Source of the DNA: Psychrobacter jeotgali
Lineage (GTDB): Bacteria; Pseudomonadota; Gammaproteobacteria; Pseudomonadales; Moraxellaceae
Direction: 5' to 3'
Length of the DNA: 64,000 nt
Assembly (NCBI RefSeq): GCF_904846315.1
Contig: NZ_CAJHAF010000001.1
Span: 3,045,217 to 3,109,216 of the forward strand
The notes beneath the pieces were generated by a model. The model did no database searches. It was not told the origin of the DNA and saw nothing but the letters and a program-made list of their open reading frames with translations. Shown here piece by piece: positions 17,167 through 27,313 of this stretch. Numbering within the stretch: the stretch's first letter is position 1; the number at the start of each line of letters is the position of its first letter. Position numbers and translations under genes: made by a program.

Positions 17167-18915
17167 ATGACTTTAAAATTGACCTCGGCATTTCATTCGA
17201 ACTTGCTAATGACCAACACTTCACCCACTTATCTATATAGTAGCCAGCAAGTCTATGCGATGGAGCAAGACTGGTTTAATGAAGGTTATAGTAGTTTTGC
17301 GCTTATGCAACAGGCGGCTTGGCAAATAGCCCAGCATATTATTGAGCTCAATGAAAAGCGGCAGTCTTCACTAGAAAGCGGTTACCAACGTAAAACCCAA
17401 TCCCCACGCGCTTGCGTTTGGGTAGGGCACGGTAATAATGGCGGCGATGGTTGGTTGGTTGCTTATTATCTACAACAGGCAGGCTGGCAAGTACAGATTA
17501 TAACCGTAGGCATAGACCATATTGACAATGCTGGAAGCACTGAAAATCATGCTGTTAGCTCTTCTATGTCTGATGCTAAAAAAGCACAGCAAATAGCTTT
17601 AAAGGCCAATTGTCATTATCAGCGCTTTGAAGATATAAAGAATAGAGATCTTGAATGCGATAATTGCTTACAGGCTGATGTCTATGTTGATGCACTGTTT
17701 GGTATTGGGCTCGATAGAGCACCAGCCGGTGTCTATGAACAAGCTATTCATTTATTTACTCAAACGGCTCAGCAGGTCGCTGCATTAGTAGCTGCTATCG
17801 ATATTCCAAGTGGGTTGGTGGCTTCTACAGGGCAAGTGTTTGAGGGCGTAGCGATACAAGCAGACGTAACATTATGCTTAGTTGCTCGTAAGTTTGGACT
17901 GCATACTAAAGATGGGATGGACTACGCTGGGGAGTTGATTGATATTCCTTTGATCCCTTATAAACCCACAAAACCAGCTGCTAAGCTGCTAAAAAGTGCT
18001 TATAGGTTATCCGCACGTCAGCAAAATAGTTACAAAGGCAGCTACGGACATGTATTGGTCATTGGCGGTAATCGTGTCGATGGCTCGCAAGGCATGGGCG
18101 GCGCTGCAATATTATCCTCTGCCAGTGCTATGGCAACCGGTACCGGTAAGATAACCGTCGCTTGCCATGAGGCTTTTCACGGAGCGCTACTGACGTCGTT
18201 ACCGGATGCTATGACCATAGATTTACATGATCAACAGGGCGTTAAGAGTCTTATTAAAGAGGCTAGCGTTATAGCGATAGGCATGGGACTGGGCCGTGAT
18301 GAAAAAGCCAAAAATGTCTTTACCAGTTATCTTCAAGCAGCTATGGTACAAAACTGTGCAATAGTTATCGATGCTGATGGTCTTTATCATTTAGCTTCCT
18401 TGTACACAGATAATAACAAGCTAGTAAACGAGCTTTTAGACTATAGCCAAAGCCATCAAGTTTGTTTGACCCCGCATAGTGGTGAAGCCGCAAGATTGTT
18501 GAATAAAAAAGTTTCTGCTATTGAGTCCGATCGTCTGGCGGCTATCAAAAAAGGCGCTGAGACTTATGGCGGGAACTGGGTGCTAAAAGGTGCAGGGTCG
18601 CTAGTGTTGGAGAATGATCAGCTCTATGTGTGCGGTACAGGTAATGCCGGTATGGCAAGTGCTGGCATGGGTGACGTATTATCGGGAGTCATTGCAGGGT
18701 TGCTCGCCCAGCAAGATTTAACAGAGCAACAGCGCAGTTTGCATCAAGCCGTGCTGATCCATGGGTTAGCAGGAGATATATTAATAGAGTTGCCCGCCTA
18801 TAAAGCTGAAAGCAAAACCTTTTCACATCTACCATTACTGATCGGGCAACGAGGTTTGCAAGCCCAAGATATGCCAGCCGCTATTCGTCACGTGATGCAA
18901 AGTCTTATGTATTGA
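17167..18915 (+). CDS. nnr: Bifunctional NAD(P)HX epimerase / dehydratase
   Basis: 582 aa, the YjeF fusion that repairs hydrated NADH and NADPH. The N-terminal epimerase half carries WVGHGNNGGDGWLVAYYL and DALFGIGLDRAPAG. The C-terminal ADP-dependent dehydratase half (from about residue 280) has GHVLVIGGNRVDGSQGMGGA, VIDADGLYHLA, LTPHSGEAARL and GNAGMASAGMGDVLSGVIAG. AAGGA at 17156-17160 supports the ATG at 17167. Inserts in the first half make it longer than the E. coli protein. Confidence 0.94.
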   Translation: MTLKLTSAFHSNLLMTNTSPTYLYSSQQVYAMEQDWFNEGYSSFALMQQAAWQIAQHIIELNEKRQSSLESGYQRKTQSPRACVWVGHGNNGGDGWLVAYYLQQAGWQVQIITVGIDHIDNAGSTENHAVSSSMSDAKKAQQIALKANCHYQRFEDIKNRDLECDNCLQADVYVDALFGIGLDRAPAGVYEQAIHLFTQTAQQVAALVAAIDIPSGLVASTGQVFEGVAIQADVTLCLVARKFGLHTKDGMDYAGELIDIPLIPYKPTKPAAKLLKSAYRLSARQQNSYKGSYGHVLVIGGNRVDGSQGMGGAAILSSASAMATGTGKITVACHEAFHGALLTSLPDAMTIDLHDQQGVKSLIKEASVIAIGMGLGRDEKAKNVFTSYLQAAMVQNCAIVIDADGLYHLASLYTDNNKLVNELLDYSQSHQVCLTPHSGEAARLLNKKVSAIESDRLAAIKKGAETYGGNWVLKGAGSLVLENDQLYVCGTGNAGMASAGMGDVLSGVIAGLLAQQDLTEQQRSLHQAVLIHGLAGDILIELPAYKAESKTFSHLPLLIGQRGLQAQDMPAAIRHVMQSLMY

Positions 18916-18943
18916 GATAATCTAAAGTACTAATAATGCGCAA

Positions 18944-19447
18944 TTAGATAGTAGCGCCGTTACAGTACTGACCAAGCGCTTGCTGGACACGTTCACGTTT
19001 AAGCTCAATCTCACGGCTGTCTAAGTATTTACGCTTACCATCAGCACCCATTTCATAGATACGCCCGCCCACATTTAGGTTGGTCAAATTATTACGCAGC
19101 GATTGACAACGTTGAGCAATTGCTTGGGCTTCTTGCTCTGCAATCCGTGCTTCTAACTGAGCAACGCGCTGATCTTCTGAGCTCTGAGTAGAGTTTGCTT
19201 GATTAGCGTCAGTCTTGCCCGCCATTTGACCAGCATTGTTTTGGCGACCATCGTTACGAAACTCGATAACTTCGATATTCCTGGCATCTTGAGGCGGGTG
19301 TTGACTATATTTAGTCTCACCATGAGAGCCGATCGACTTGTAGACCTGAACCGCATGGCTGCTACTCATAAATAAAACCAAAATACAAACTGTTATTAAA
19401 CTAGCATAAACTTTGGTAGAGAGGTTTAGCATAGATAAATAGGCCAT
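18944..19447 (-). CDS. Secreted DUF4124-domain protein
   Basis: 167 aa. An N-terminal signal sequence (STKVYASLITVCILVLFM, cleavage probably after SSSHA) precedes a DUF4124 module (VQVYKSIGSHGETKYSQHPP), then a Gln/Ala-rich coiled-coil stretch (RVAQLEARIAEQEAQAIAQ). Function is unknown; such proteins are periplasmic or exported. I chose the ATG at 19447 because AAGGA lies about 8 bases upstream and the signal peptide then begins normally; the frame itself extends to 19504. It is convergent with nnr with only 28 bases between them and no terminator. Confidence 0.8.
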   Translation of the reverse strand: MAYLSMLNLSTKVYASLITVCILVLFMSSSHAVQVYKSIGSHGETKYSQHPPQDARNIEVIEFRNDGRQNNAGQMAGKTDANQANSTQSSEDQRVAQLEARIAEQEAQAIAQRCQSLRNNLTNLNVGGRIYEMGADGKRKYLDSREIELKRERVQQALGQYCNGATI

Positions 19448-19638
19448 GATAGCAATCCTTTTAATCAATAAAACAGACAGGTAATCGTACTTATCGATAA
19501 GCACAACTCAATAAGTATAGGGTTATGTCACTATTACTGATAATGTCGATACTCGAACCAGCAATCAGATGGCAAGACTAGATTCTAACAAAAAACATAC
19601 GCTAATGTATACTATTTGTATATCAAGTTCTATTGAAC

Positions 19639-19682
19639 ATTCAAATATCAGTAGCCCTAATATTCAAATCATCAGTAGCCCT
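19639..19682 (+). repeat. Direct repeat upstream of ilvB
   Basis: ATTCAAATATCAGTAGCCCT at 19639-19658 recurs at 19662-19682 as the same sequence with one inserted base (ATTCAAATC ATCAGTAGCCCT). The copies are almost adjacent. They could be a pair of protein-binding sites or a duplication. Confidence 0.8.
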
Positions 19683-19726
19683 TAATCTAATAACCAATAG
19701 TTGAGTAGGGGCTTCATAAGTTTTGC

Positions 19727-19758
19727 TTGACAATAAGAGTTAAACCGCCGAATATAAT
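19727..19758 (+). promoter_or_regulatory. Candidate ilvB promoter
   Basis: Both hexamers are perfect consensus, TTGACA at 19727-19732 and TATAAT at 19753-19758, but the spacer is 20 bases, which is longer than ideal. If used, the ilvB leader is about 650 bases. Confidence 0.4.
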
Positions 19759-20412
19759 AGAAGTTGATTGGTCAGTGAGCGGCTCTTATATTATTGCCGT
19801 GGCACTTGAGAATAACAACTAACGCCTGCTTATCGGTAGCGCTTCAGTGTTATTTTCTTTGTGGTAACAATACGGCTAGCGCTTGCGGTTATGATAACGC
19901 TTGTTATTAGCAGTATTAATTATCTCCGGACTTATCGGTCTACAATGACTAAGATAAACTTATTATTTTGCTATGTTAGATGAGTTGATTATGACCATGT
20001 TAAACATAAAGTAAGGGATGACTATAGAGGTGGTACGCCGCTACTAGTTATGCCATTATTTATGTTCGCATTATTATAAACTGCCATTTAAACTCATTGC
20101 GAGTCTAAGGACTGTAATAGGGTTAGTGCGTAATAAGAACTTCTTTATAGCTGCGTTCGCAGCCAGTTACTGTATATCGATAACCTCCTATCATAAATCT
20201 GACTATATAAACTGCTGTTTTAGGTCGTTGAGTTTTGAATAAAAGTCAATCTCATCTGTATATTCCTAAATATAGTAAGCACATACCTACTTGATATGGA
20301 CAATGGGCAATGACTCGCCAGTTATTTTGTAATAATGGACAATAACGCTAATGATTCACGATGGTGATTGTCGACATTAAAAAAATAACAACAGTCTGCG
20401 CCGCAAAAAAAG

Positions 20413-22248
20413 GTGATGACAGTGACGCAAACCACACAAAGTCCGAACATGACTGGACACCCCCAAAGGGGCAATGCCGCCAAAAATTTTGATGAAAAGC
20501 AAAAGCAGATCGCTGAAAATAGTAATCAGCCGGTAATGTTATCTGGTGCCGAGATGCTAGTGCAATCGTTAACCGATCAGGGCGTCAAGTATATTTTTGG
20601 TTATCCAGGCGGTGCCGTTCTGCACATATACGACGCTCTATTCCAGCAAGATAATATTGAGCATATTCTCGTTCGTCACGAACAAGCTGCCGGTCATATG
20701 GCAGATGCTTACTCTCGAGTAACTGGAAACACAGGCGTAGTCCTAGCAACTTCTGGACCAGGCGCAACCAATACCGTTACTGCTATTGCTACCGCTTTTA
20801 TGGACTCAGTGCCAATGGTAGTAATCTCCGGTCAGGTCCCTAGCAGCCTAATTGGCGAAGATGCTTTCCAAGAAACAGATATGGTTGGCGTTTCACGTCC
20901 CATCGTTAAGCATAGCTTTCAGGTTCGTCACGCCAGCGAAATCCCAATGATTGTCAAAAAAGCCTTTCATATCGCTCAGTCTGGTCGTCCAGGTCCAGTA
21001 GTTATTGACGTGCCAAAAAACACTACCGCTCCTAATGAAAAGTTCGCTTACCAATACCCTGAAGAGGTGTTTATGCGCTCTTACCAACCTTCTATTAAGG
21101 GGCATAGTGGTCAGATTAAAAAGGCAGTTGAGACTTTACTTGCCGCTAAACGCCCAGTCGTTTACGCTGGTGGTGGTGTGATTTGGGGTGCTGCTCATAA
21201 AGAATTGACAGATCTTGCTCATCGCTTGAACCTGCCTGTGACTAATACTTTAATGGGTTTGGGTACTTTTCCCGGTTCGGATCGTCAGTTCTTAGGAATG
21301 CTGGGCATGCATGGCACTTATGAAGCCAATATGAGTATGCATCATGCTGACGTCATTTTGGCGGTAGGGGCGCGCTTTGATGATCGGGTGACCAATAATG
21401 TCAAAAAATTCTGTCCTAATGCGACTATTATTCATATTGATATAGATCCTACGTCAATCTCAAAGACGATCTTTGCCCATATTCCTATCGTTGGCGATGT
21501 CAAATCAGTATTGACCGAGATGATTGAGACTATTGGTAATGACAAAGAGCTTGAGCAATCAGCATTATTAGATTGGTGGTCACAAATTAATGAGTGGCGT
21601 AAGCGTCATGGCCTACGTTACGACACCTGTACTGACAACGGCATGAAGCCTCAAGCGGTAATAGAAAAGTTGTATGAGCTGACAGACGGCAAAGCCATTA
21701 TTACCAGTGATGTAGGTCAGCATCAAATGTTTGCAGCGCTGTACTATAAGTATGATGAGCCGGGTCAGTGGCTTAACTCTGGAGGTCTAGGCACCATGGG
21801 TGTTGGTCTCCCTTATGCTATGGCAGCTAAACTAGTCAAGCCTGAACGTGATGTGGTTTGTATCACCGGTGAAGGTTCGATTCAGATGAATATTCAAGAG
21901 CTATCTACCTGTTTCCAATATAATTTGCCGGTGAAAATTTTAAATTTAAATAATGCGCAGCTTGGCATGGTAAGCCAGTGGCAGGATATGTTATATGAAG
22001 GTCGGCATGCGCATTCTTATATGGAATCCTTACCGGACTTTGTCAAGCTGGCAGAGAGCTATGGTCATGTTGGGGTAAAAATTACTGACCCTGATAAATT
22101 AGAAGAGCAGTTGACACAAGCATTAGCTATAAAAGATAAGCTTGTATTTATTGACGTTATCATCGACCCTGATGAGCACGTCTATCCCATGCAGGTTGCG
22201 GGTCAAACGATGCGTGATATGTGGTTAGCTAAGGGGGAGCGTACCTAA
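20413..22248 (+). CDS. ilvB: Acetolactate synthase large subunit
   Basis: 611 aa, the catalytic ThDP- and FAD-dependent subunit that makes acetolactate and acetohydroxybutyrate for valine, leucine and isoleucine synthesis. Landmarks are [14 protein letters not shown], the catalytic glutamate in [13 protein letters not shown], the ThDP motif beginning [18 protein letters not shown], and [13 protein letters not shown]. The N-terminus is about 35 residues longer than in E. coli. The start is ambiguous: GTG 20413, ATG 20416 or GTG 20422, the last best spaced from the A/G-rich stretch. It overlaps ilvN by one base. Confidence 0.95.
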   Translation: MMTVTQTTQSPNMTGHPQRGNAAKNFDEKQKQIAENSNQPVMLSGAEMLVQSLTDQGVKYIFGYPGGAVLHIYDALFQQDNIEHILVRHEQAAGHMADAYSRVTGNTGVVLATSGPGATNTVTAIATAFMDSVPMVVISGQVPSSLIGEDAFQETDMVGVSRPIVKHSFQVRHASEIPMIVKKAFHIAQSGRPGPVVIDVPKNTTAPNEKFAYQYPEEVFMRSYQPSIKGHSGQIKKAVETLLAAKRPVVYAGGGVIWGAAHKELTDLAHRLNLPVTNTLMGLGTFPGSDRQFLGMLGMHGTYEANMSMHHADVILAVGARFDDRVTNNVKKFCPNATIIHIDIDPTSISKTIFAHIPIVGDVKSVLTEMIETIGNDKELEQSALLDWWSQINEWRKRHGLRYDTCTDNGMKPQAVIEKLYELTDGKAIITSDVGQHQMFAALYYKYDEPGQWLNSGGLGTMGVGLPYAMAAKLVKPERDVVCITGEGSIQMNIQELSTCFQYNLPVKILNLNNAQLGMVSQWQDMLYEGRHAHSYMESLPDFVKLAESYGHVGVKITDPDKLEEQLTQALAIKDKLVFIDVIIDPDEHVYPMQVAGQTMRDMWLAKGERT

Positions 22249-22748
22249 TGCAACAACAAAAACATTTGATTTCAGTATTAATGGAAAACGAAGCCGGATC
22301 GTTATCACGGTTAGTGGGTTTATTCTCCCAGCGTGGATACAATATTGAAACCTTGAACGTCGCCCCAACAGACGATCCTACGATTTCGCGCTTAACTTTG
22401 ACCACCATTACGTCACCTGAAAAAATTGAGCAAATTACCAAACAATTGCATAAACTTATTGAAGTGGTTAAAGTACTTAATCTATCGGATTCCGTTCACG
22501 TAGAGCGTGAGTTGATGTTGATTAAGGTTCGGGCGACTGGAAGTGTACGTGAAGAGATTAAGCGTAGTGCTGATATCTTCCGTGCACAAATCGTTGATGT
22601 CACCGCCAGTTTATATACCATTCAAATCATTGGTGATACTGCCAAATTGGACGGTTTTATCGATACTATCGGGCGTGAACGTATCTTAGAAGTGGTACGT
22701 TCAGGGGTAATTGGTATTGCTCGTGGCGAAAAAACCTTAAGTGTATAA
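22248..22748 (+). CDS. ilvN: Acetolactate synthase small (regulatory) subunit
   Basis: 166 aa. An ACT domain at the N-terminus (HLISVLMENEAGSLSRLVGL, residues 6-25) binds valine in this family and gives feedback control; the C-terminal half (REEIKRSADIFRAQIVDV) completes the two-domain small subunit, of IlvH type by length. The TAATG overlap with ilvB couples translation so that the subunits are made together. Confidence 0.95.
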   Translation: MQQQKHLISVLMENEAGSLSRLVGLFSQRGYNIETLNVAPTDDPTISRLTLTTITSPEKIEQITKQLHKLIEVVKVLNLSDSVHVERELMLIKVRATGSVREEIKRSADIFRAQIVDVTASLYTIQIIGDTAKLDGFIDTIGRERILEVVRSGVIGIARGEKTLSV

Positions 22749-22855
22749 TTAAGCGTTTAAGATGAAGTTTAAGATTAAACCTAATGGTTTTATATTTATT
22801 ATCAAGCTTATGTATCAAATGATCTAAGCATTTACTGGCCCATGGCTACCCATGA

Positions 22856-23893
<1,038 letters not shown>

Positions 23894-23963
23894 GTCGATA
23901 AGCATTGTTGTTAGTAGTTTATTGAGGCTACAGATTTTCGATTTATAAATAAACCTATTTAGG

Positions 23964-23998
23964 CCCTATGTTATCTATAAGATAGCATAGGGTTTTTT
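23964..23998 (+). terminator. Intrinsic terminator after ilvC
   Basis: A 13-bp stem (23964-23976 with 23980-23992, one G.U pair) followed by six T. It ends the ilvBNC operon. The remaining sequence up to 24279 shows nothing I can name. Confidence 0.92.
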
Positions 23999-24279
23999 AT
24001 AACCTTTGAATTATCTTTAAGCTCTTTAACAGCTATCGGCGCTCTAACTTGAGTTTTGAGTAGCAGATTAAATAATATGGCTTGAAAAGTTATTTAAAGT
24101 ACTCAATATAAACAGCCTTCATGGGTATTAATTCAGTCCGCATTTTTGGATTACGAACGCTCTTTAGCAAAGAATAGTTATATCTGAATATATATTATAG
24201 TATCCATCATAATAGAGCAGGGATAAAAATATTACCTTGCTTGCTGCTCCTTTAAATCTCTTAGACTATAGGTTGTGTT

Positions 24280-24711
24280 GTGCAAATATCAAATCTAGAC
24301 TGGCTAACGCCGCAGTTCATCTATGTTGCTCTTAGTGCCGTGGTTGCCATTCTTATTTGGATAGAAGGCGAGATGCTCAAACGCACCGCTGGCAAGTTAC
24401 CACAATCACCGTTATTTAAATTCAGCTCACTAATGGATACGGCATGGTTCTTTATCTCCGTTCTCATGCTTTATGTTATTGATTTGACTCCATTGGCGGT
24501 TGCGGTTCCCGCAGCCTACGGTATTTACACCGTTTACGGTTGGGTTTACGGCTCACGTTTATTAAAACGTAAAGGTATTCCCGATTCGCCAAAAGACTTG
24601 GTCGTACCGCCTAAATACATCGCTTATAGTCAATCCTTTGCGCTTATTTTCTTTGGTTTGTGCTTACTAGTTTTGGCTTCCCCTTGGTTGCCGCTGCCTA
24701 ATCAAGCCTAG
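24280..24711 (+). CDS. Small inner-membrane protein of unknown function
   Basis: 143 aa with four likely membrane segments (about residues 12-30, 50-68, 70-92 and 118-138) and a short basic loop LLKRKGIPDSPKDLVVPPKY between the third and fourth. I do not recognise the family. The start is GTG at 24280 with only a weak ribosome binding site (ATAGGT), so the first codon is uncertain. It stands alone after the ilvC terminator. Confidence 0.65.
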   Translation: MQISNLDWLTPQFIYVALSAVVAILIWIEGEMLKRTAGKLPQSPLFKFSSLMDTAWFFISVLMLYVIDLTPLAVAVPAAYGIYTVYGWVYGSRLLKRKGIPDSPKDLVVPPKYIAYSQSFALIFFGLCLLVLASPWLPLPNQA

Positions 24712-25008
24712 TATCAGCATACAAATGCTCTTGCAAGTCCAAAATTGTCTTATATTTGACAGAGATAGGCTTATAAATAGTTAGCTGCATTATTTACAAA
24801 AATCTATAATTTAGGCTTTTATCAGTAATAAAAGCTGCTATACTGATTTGTACTCATAGGATTTGAGGCGCAAATAGAATATTAGATAGGTTAACCTATT
24901 TATTTATCCTACTGCGTTTGAACACTCTGTTCACAAGTTTGATGAGTATTTGTCAATTAATAGGTGAAGGCACACGTCTCACCAATAGTTAAAGAGTTAG
25001 GAAAATTT
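24712..25008 (+). other. Leader region of the cold-shock gene
   Basis: About 300 AT-rich bases. They contain a perfect 8-bp stem-loop (24815-24822 with 24828-24835) and a 14-base perfect palindrome at 24886-24899. A long structured leader is usual for cold-shock genes, but I cannot recognise a canonical cold box. Confidence 0.4.
24886..24899 (+). promoter_or_regulatory. Perfect palindrome upstream of the cold-shock gene
   Basis: ATAGGTTAACCTAT, fully symmetric, 110 bases before the start codon. It could be an operator or form a cruciform-like hairpin in the leader. Nothing else in the window repeats it as far as I could see. Confidence 0.4.
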
Positions 25009-25221
25009 ATGTCTGATAAAGTTGAAGGCACTGTAAAGTGGTTTAATGAAGCTAAAGGTTTTGGTTTTATCGCTCAAGATAATGGCGGACAAGATGTATT
25101 CGCTCATTACAGCGCTATCCAAGGTAGTGGCTTCAAAACTTTAGCTGAAGGTCAAAAAGTGTCTTTCGTTCTAGGCGAAGGCAAAAAAGGCCCACAAGCT
25201 GAGCAAATCGAAGCTATCTAA
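25009..25221 (+). CDS. Cold-shock protein (CspA family)
   Basis: 70 aa, a single cold-shock domain with both RNA-binding motifs, KGFGFI and VFAHYSAI. These proteins melt mRNA secondary structure and are abundant in cold-adapted bacteria. The ATG at 25009 with AGGA at 24999-25002 gives the standard length; a longer frame from 24964 is not credible. The gene is monocistronic, with a terminator about 120 bases downstream. I do not assign a specific csp letter. Confidence 0.93.
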   Translation: MSDKVEGTVKWFNEAKGFGFIAQDNGGQDVFAHYSAIQGSGFKTLAEGQKVSFVLGEGKKGPQAEQIEAI

Positions 25222-25337
25222 TCTTACTTCCCACTAAGCTTGGCCGGAACATCAGTCAGTCTTATGGCTAGAAGATAAAATATAAGCATAGATTACTATG
25301 TTGTATAACAACAAAAATACTGTCTAAATTGTATACC

Positions 25338-25368
25338 AAAAGCAACCTCTTATCAGGTTGCTTTTTTT
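25338..25368 (+). terminator. Intrinsic terminator after the cold-shock gene
   Basis: Perfect 8-bp stem AGCAACCT/AGGTTGCT (25341-25348, 25355-25362) with an A run before it and seven T after. Confidence 0.9.
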
Positions 25369-25483
25369 ATGGTCAATTTTTGCGAAAAGCAGTTATATTC
25401 ACAACATAAAATATATATCAGTCAGATAACGATTTAAGGTAACGTGGTTATATAGATAAGTGTAATGGATAGAAGGTAAGATT

Positions 25484-26065
25484 ATGGATTGGCAAGCATG
25501 GTTTTCGATCGAATGGCAACAAGTATTAGGTATATTTCTATCGGTAATCGGATTTTACTTTTGTTTGATATTATTTACTCGTATTAGTGGTCTTCGCAGT
25601 TTCTCTAAACTTTCTAGTTATGATCTCGCTATGACCGTTGGTATTGGTAGTATTTTAGCCTCTACCGTGTTATCAAAATCCACTTCATTGTTGCAAGGCA
25701 TACTTGCTATTGGTATGTTGTTTTTACTACAATCAATAGTCTCTATCATTAGACGTAAGGCCAAGCCTATAAAGGCGTTGATAGATAATCAGCCAATTAT
25801 CTTAATGGCACACGGTGAGTATTTTTGGGATAATTTGAAAGAAGCCAAACTCAGTACCAATGATATTAAGCAAGTGCTCCGCCAAAATGGCATTAAGTCA
25901 AAGTCCGAGGTGTTTGCAGTAGTGATGGAAACTACGGCGGATATGAGTGTGATCAAAAATAGTGATGTGCCGCCGGATTGGTCGTTGTTTGACGATATTC
26001 GTGATAATGAATTGCTGCTACAATCGCAACCTAGTACTATTAGTCCTAATAGGCCTATTGATTAG
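25484..26065 (+). CDS. DUF421 (YetF family) membrane protein
   Basis: 193 aa. Two or three N-terminal membrane segments (about residues 12-32, 60-90) precede a soluble DUF421 domain with the typical LRSFSKLSSYDLAMTVGIGS and the later LIDNQPIILMAHGEYFWDNL and NGIKSKSEVFAVVMETTADM. The family is widespread and its role unknown. The gene stands alone. Confidence 0.8.
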   Translation: MDWQAWFSIEWQQVLGIFLSVIGFYFCLILFTRISGLRSFSKLSSYDLAMTVGIGSILASTVLSKSTSLLQGILAIGMLFLLQSIVSIIRRKAKPIKALIDNQPIILMAHGEYFWDNLKEAKLSTNDIKQVLRQNGIKSKSEVFAVVMETTADMSVIKNSDVPPDWSLFDDIRDNELLLQSQPSTISPNRPID

Positions 26066-26437
26066 GCAGAATAATTACAAACTGTTAAGCACATCTTATT
26101 GTAGTAATGCTATAAAGGTAATAGTAATGATAAGATTTATAAAATAAAAATATGAAGTAATCAAATTTCAAGCACCTTACTTGAGAAATAGCGACAAATT
26201 TATGACGCATTATTCACGGCGTCATCTTGACCTTGCAGGCTGGCTGACGCAAGATAGTTAAGTCTTATAGGCTAAGTTCAATATAGGTTTAAAAAAATAT
26301 AGGTTTAATAAATAAGGACTGATAGATTTAATCAGGGAATTTAATAAACTATTTTATTTAGTAAGTCTTTTTCAACAACCATAAAAATTTGGTTTTTATT
26401 AGCAACATTCAAATAACATTCAAAAAAAGAGGAACGT
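26066..26437 (+). other. 372-base spacer before etfB
   Basis: AT-rich, no gene. The only clear structure is a perfect 7-bp stem (26202-26208 with 26219-26225, ATGACGC/GCGTCAT) without a T run. I see no convincing promoter, although one for etfB must be here or just upstream. Confidence 0.4.
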
Positions 26438-27187
26438 ATGAAAGCATTAGTCGCGGTCAAGCGTGTAATTGATTATAACGTAAAGGTTCGTGTAAAAGCT
26501 GACAACAGTGGTGTGGATTTATCCAATACCAAAATGTCTATCAACCCTTTTGACGAAATTGCAGTTGAAGAGGCAGTGCGTCTAAAAGAAGCCGGTGTTA
26601 TTGATGAAATCATCATCGCTTCTATTGGTCCAAAAGAAGCACAAGAACAAATTCGTGCCGCTTTAGCGCTGGGTGCTGATCGTGGTATCTTGGTGAAAAC
26701 AGATGAGAAGCCTTATCCTTTACAAGTGGCTAAAATTCTGAAGAGCATTGCTGAAGAAGAAAGCACTGATATCATCTTATTAGGTAAGCAAGCTATTGAT
26801 GATGATAACAACCAAACGGGTCAGATGCTTGCAGCATTAATGGGCATCGGTCAAGGCACGTTTGCCTCAGAAGTGAAAGTTGAAGGCGATAAAGTAAATG
26901 TCACTCGTGAAGTAGATGGTGGACTGCAAACCGTCGCTCTTGAACTACCAGCGGTGATTACCACTGACCTGCGTTTGAATGAGCCCCGTTATGCAAAACT
27001 GCCTAACATCATGAAAGCCAAGAAAAAACCACTTGATGAAAAGTCGCCTGCCGATTTCAATGTAGATATGACTTCTAAGCAAGAAATCACTAAAGTTGAG
27101 CCGCCTGCTGAGCGTAAAGCTGGTATTACAGTTGCTTCAGTAGATGAGTTGGTTGATAAGCTAAAAAATGAAGCAAAGGTAATCTAA
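26438..27187 (+). CDS. etfB: Electron transfer flavoprotein beta subunit
   Basis: EtfB (249 aa), with AMP bound, partners EtfA to pass electrons from acyl-CoA and other dehydrogenases to ETF:ubiquinone oxidoreductase. It starts [20 protein letters not shown], has [35 protein letters not shown], and the recognition-loop region [19 protein letters not shown] near residues 184-202. AGAGGAA precedes the start. A stem-loop and 126 bases separate it from etfA. Confidence 0.96.
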   Translation: MKALVAVKRVIDYNVKVRVKADNSGVDLSNTKMSINPFDEIAVEEAVRLKEAGVIDEIIIASIGPKEAQEQIRAALALGADRGILVKTDEKPYPLQVAKILKSIAEEESTDIILLGKQAIDDDNNQTGQMLAALMGIGQGTFASEVKVEGDKVNVTREVDGGLQTVALELPAVITTDLRLNEPRYAKLPNIMKAKKKPLDEKSPADFNVDMTSKQEITKVEPPAERKAGITVASVDELVDKLKNEAKVI

Positions 27188-27198
27188 TACTTTGCTGA

Positions 27199-27226
27199 GG
27201 TATAAAGACTGGGTTGTCTTTATGCC
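27199..27226 (+). promoter_or_regulatory. Intercistronic hairpin between etfB and etfA
   Basis: An 11-bp stem with one G.U pair (27199-27209 with 27216-27226) and loop TGGGTT, not followed by T. It probably stabilises or marks processing of the etfBA mRNA rather than ending it. Confidence 0.5.
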
Positions 27227-27313
27227 GTATTTATAAGCTATGTTCCAGCATGAAAATAGACATAACATGCGTTAACAGTATCGACACGAACAAATTAATA
27301 AAGGATAAAAACA

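Larger units (their letters stand above)
19448..20412 (+). other. Long non-coding region upstream of ilvB
   Basis: About 960 bases without a convincing gene. It holds the two-copy direct repeat at 19639-19682, a TTGACA/TATAAT pair (19727-19758), several small stem-loops (for instance 20150-20164, GCTGC/GCAGC; 20317-20339, CCA-TTATT/AATAATGG), and short frames of 9 to 18 codons. There is no T-run terminator, so classical attenuation is not supported. It may be a long ilvB leader, an unrecognised small RNA, or decayed sequence. Confidence 0.6.

Noticed and set aside
19525-19581. Short frame of 18 codons rich in Leu and Ile (MSLLLIMSILEPAIRWQD), a possible ilv leader peptide
   Set aside because: It lies nearly 900 bases before ilvB, has a badly spaced ribosome binding site, and no terminator/antiterminator pair follows.
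20029-20040. GGTGGTACGCCG resembling a T-box core
   Set aside because: The ACCGCG part is interrupted, no terminator follows, and T-box leaders are not expected for ilvB in this group.
20050-20079. Nine-codon frame MPLFMFALL
   Set aside because: No ribosome binding site and no attenuator structure; chance in AT-rich DNA.
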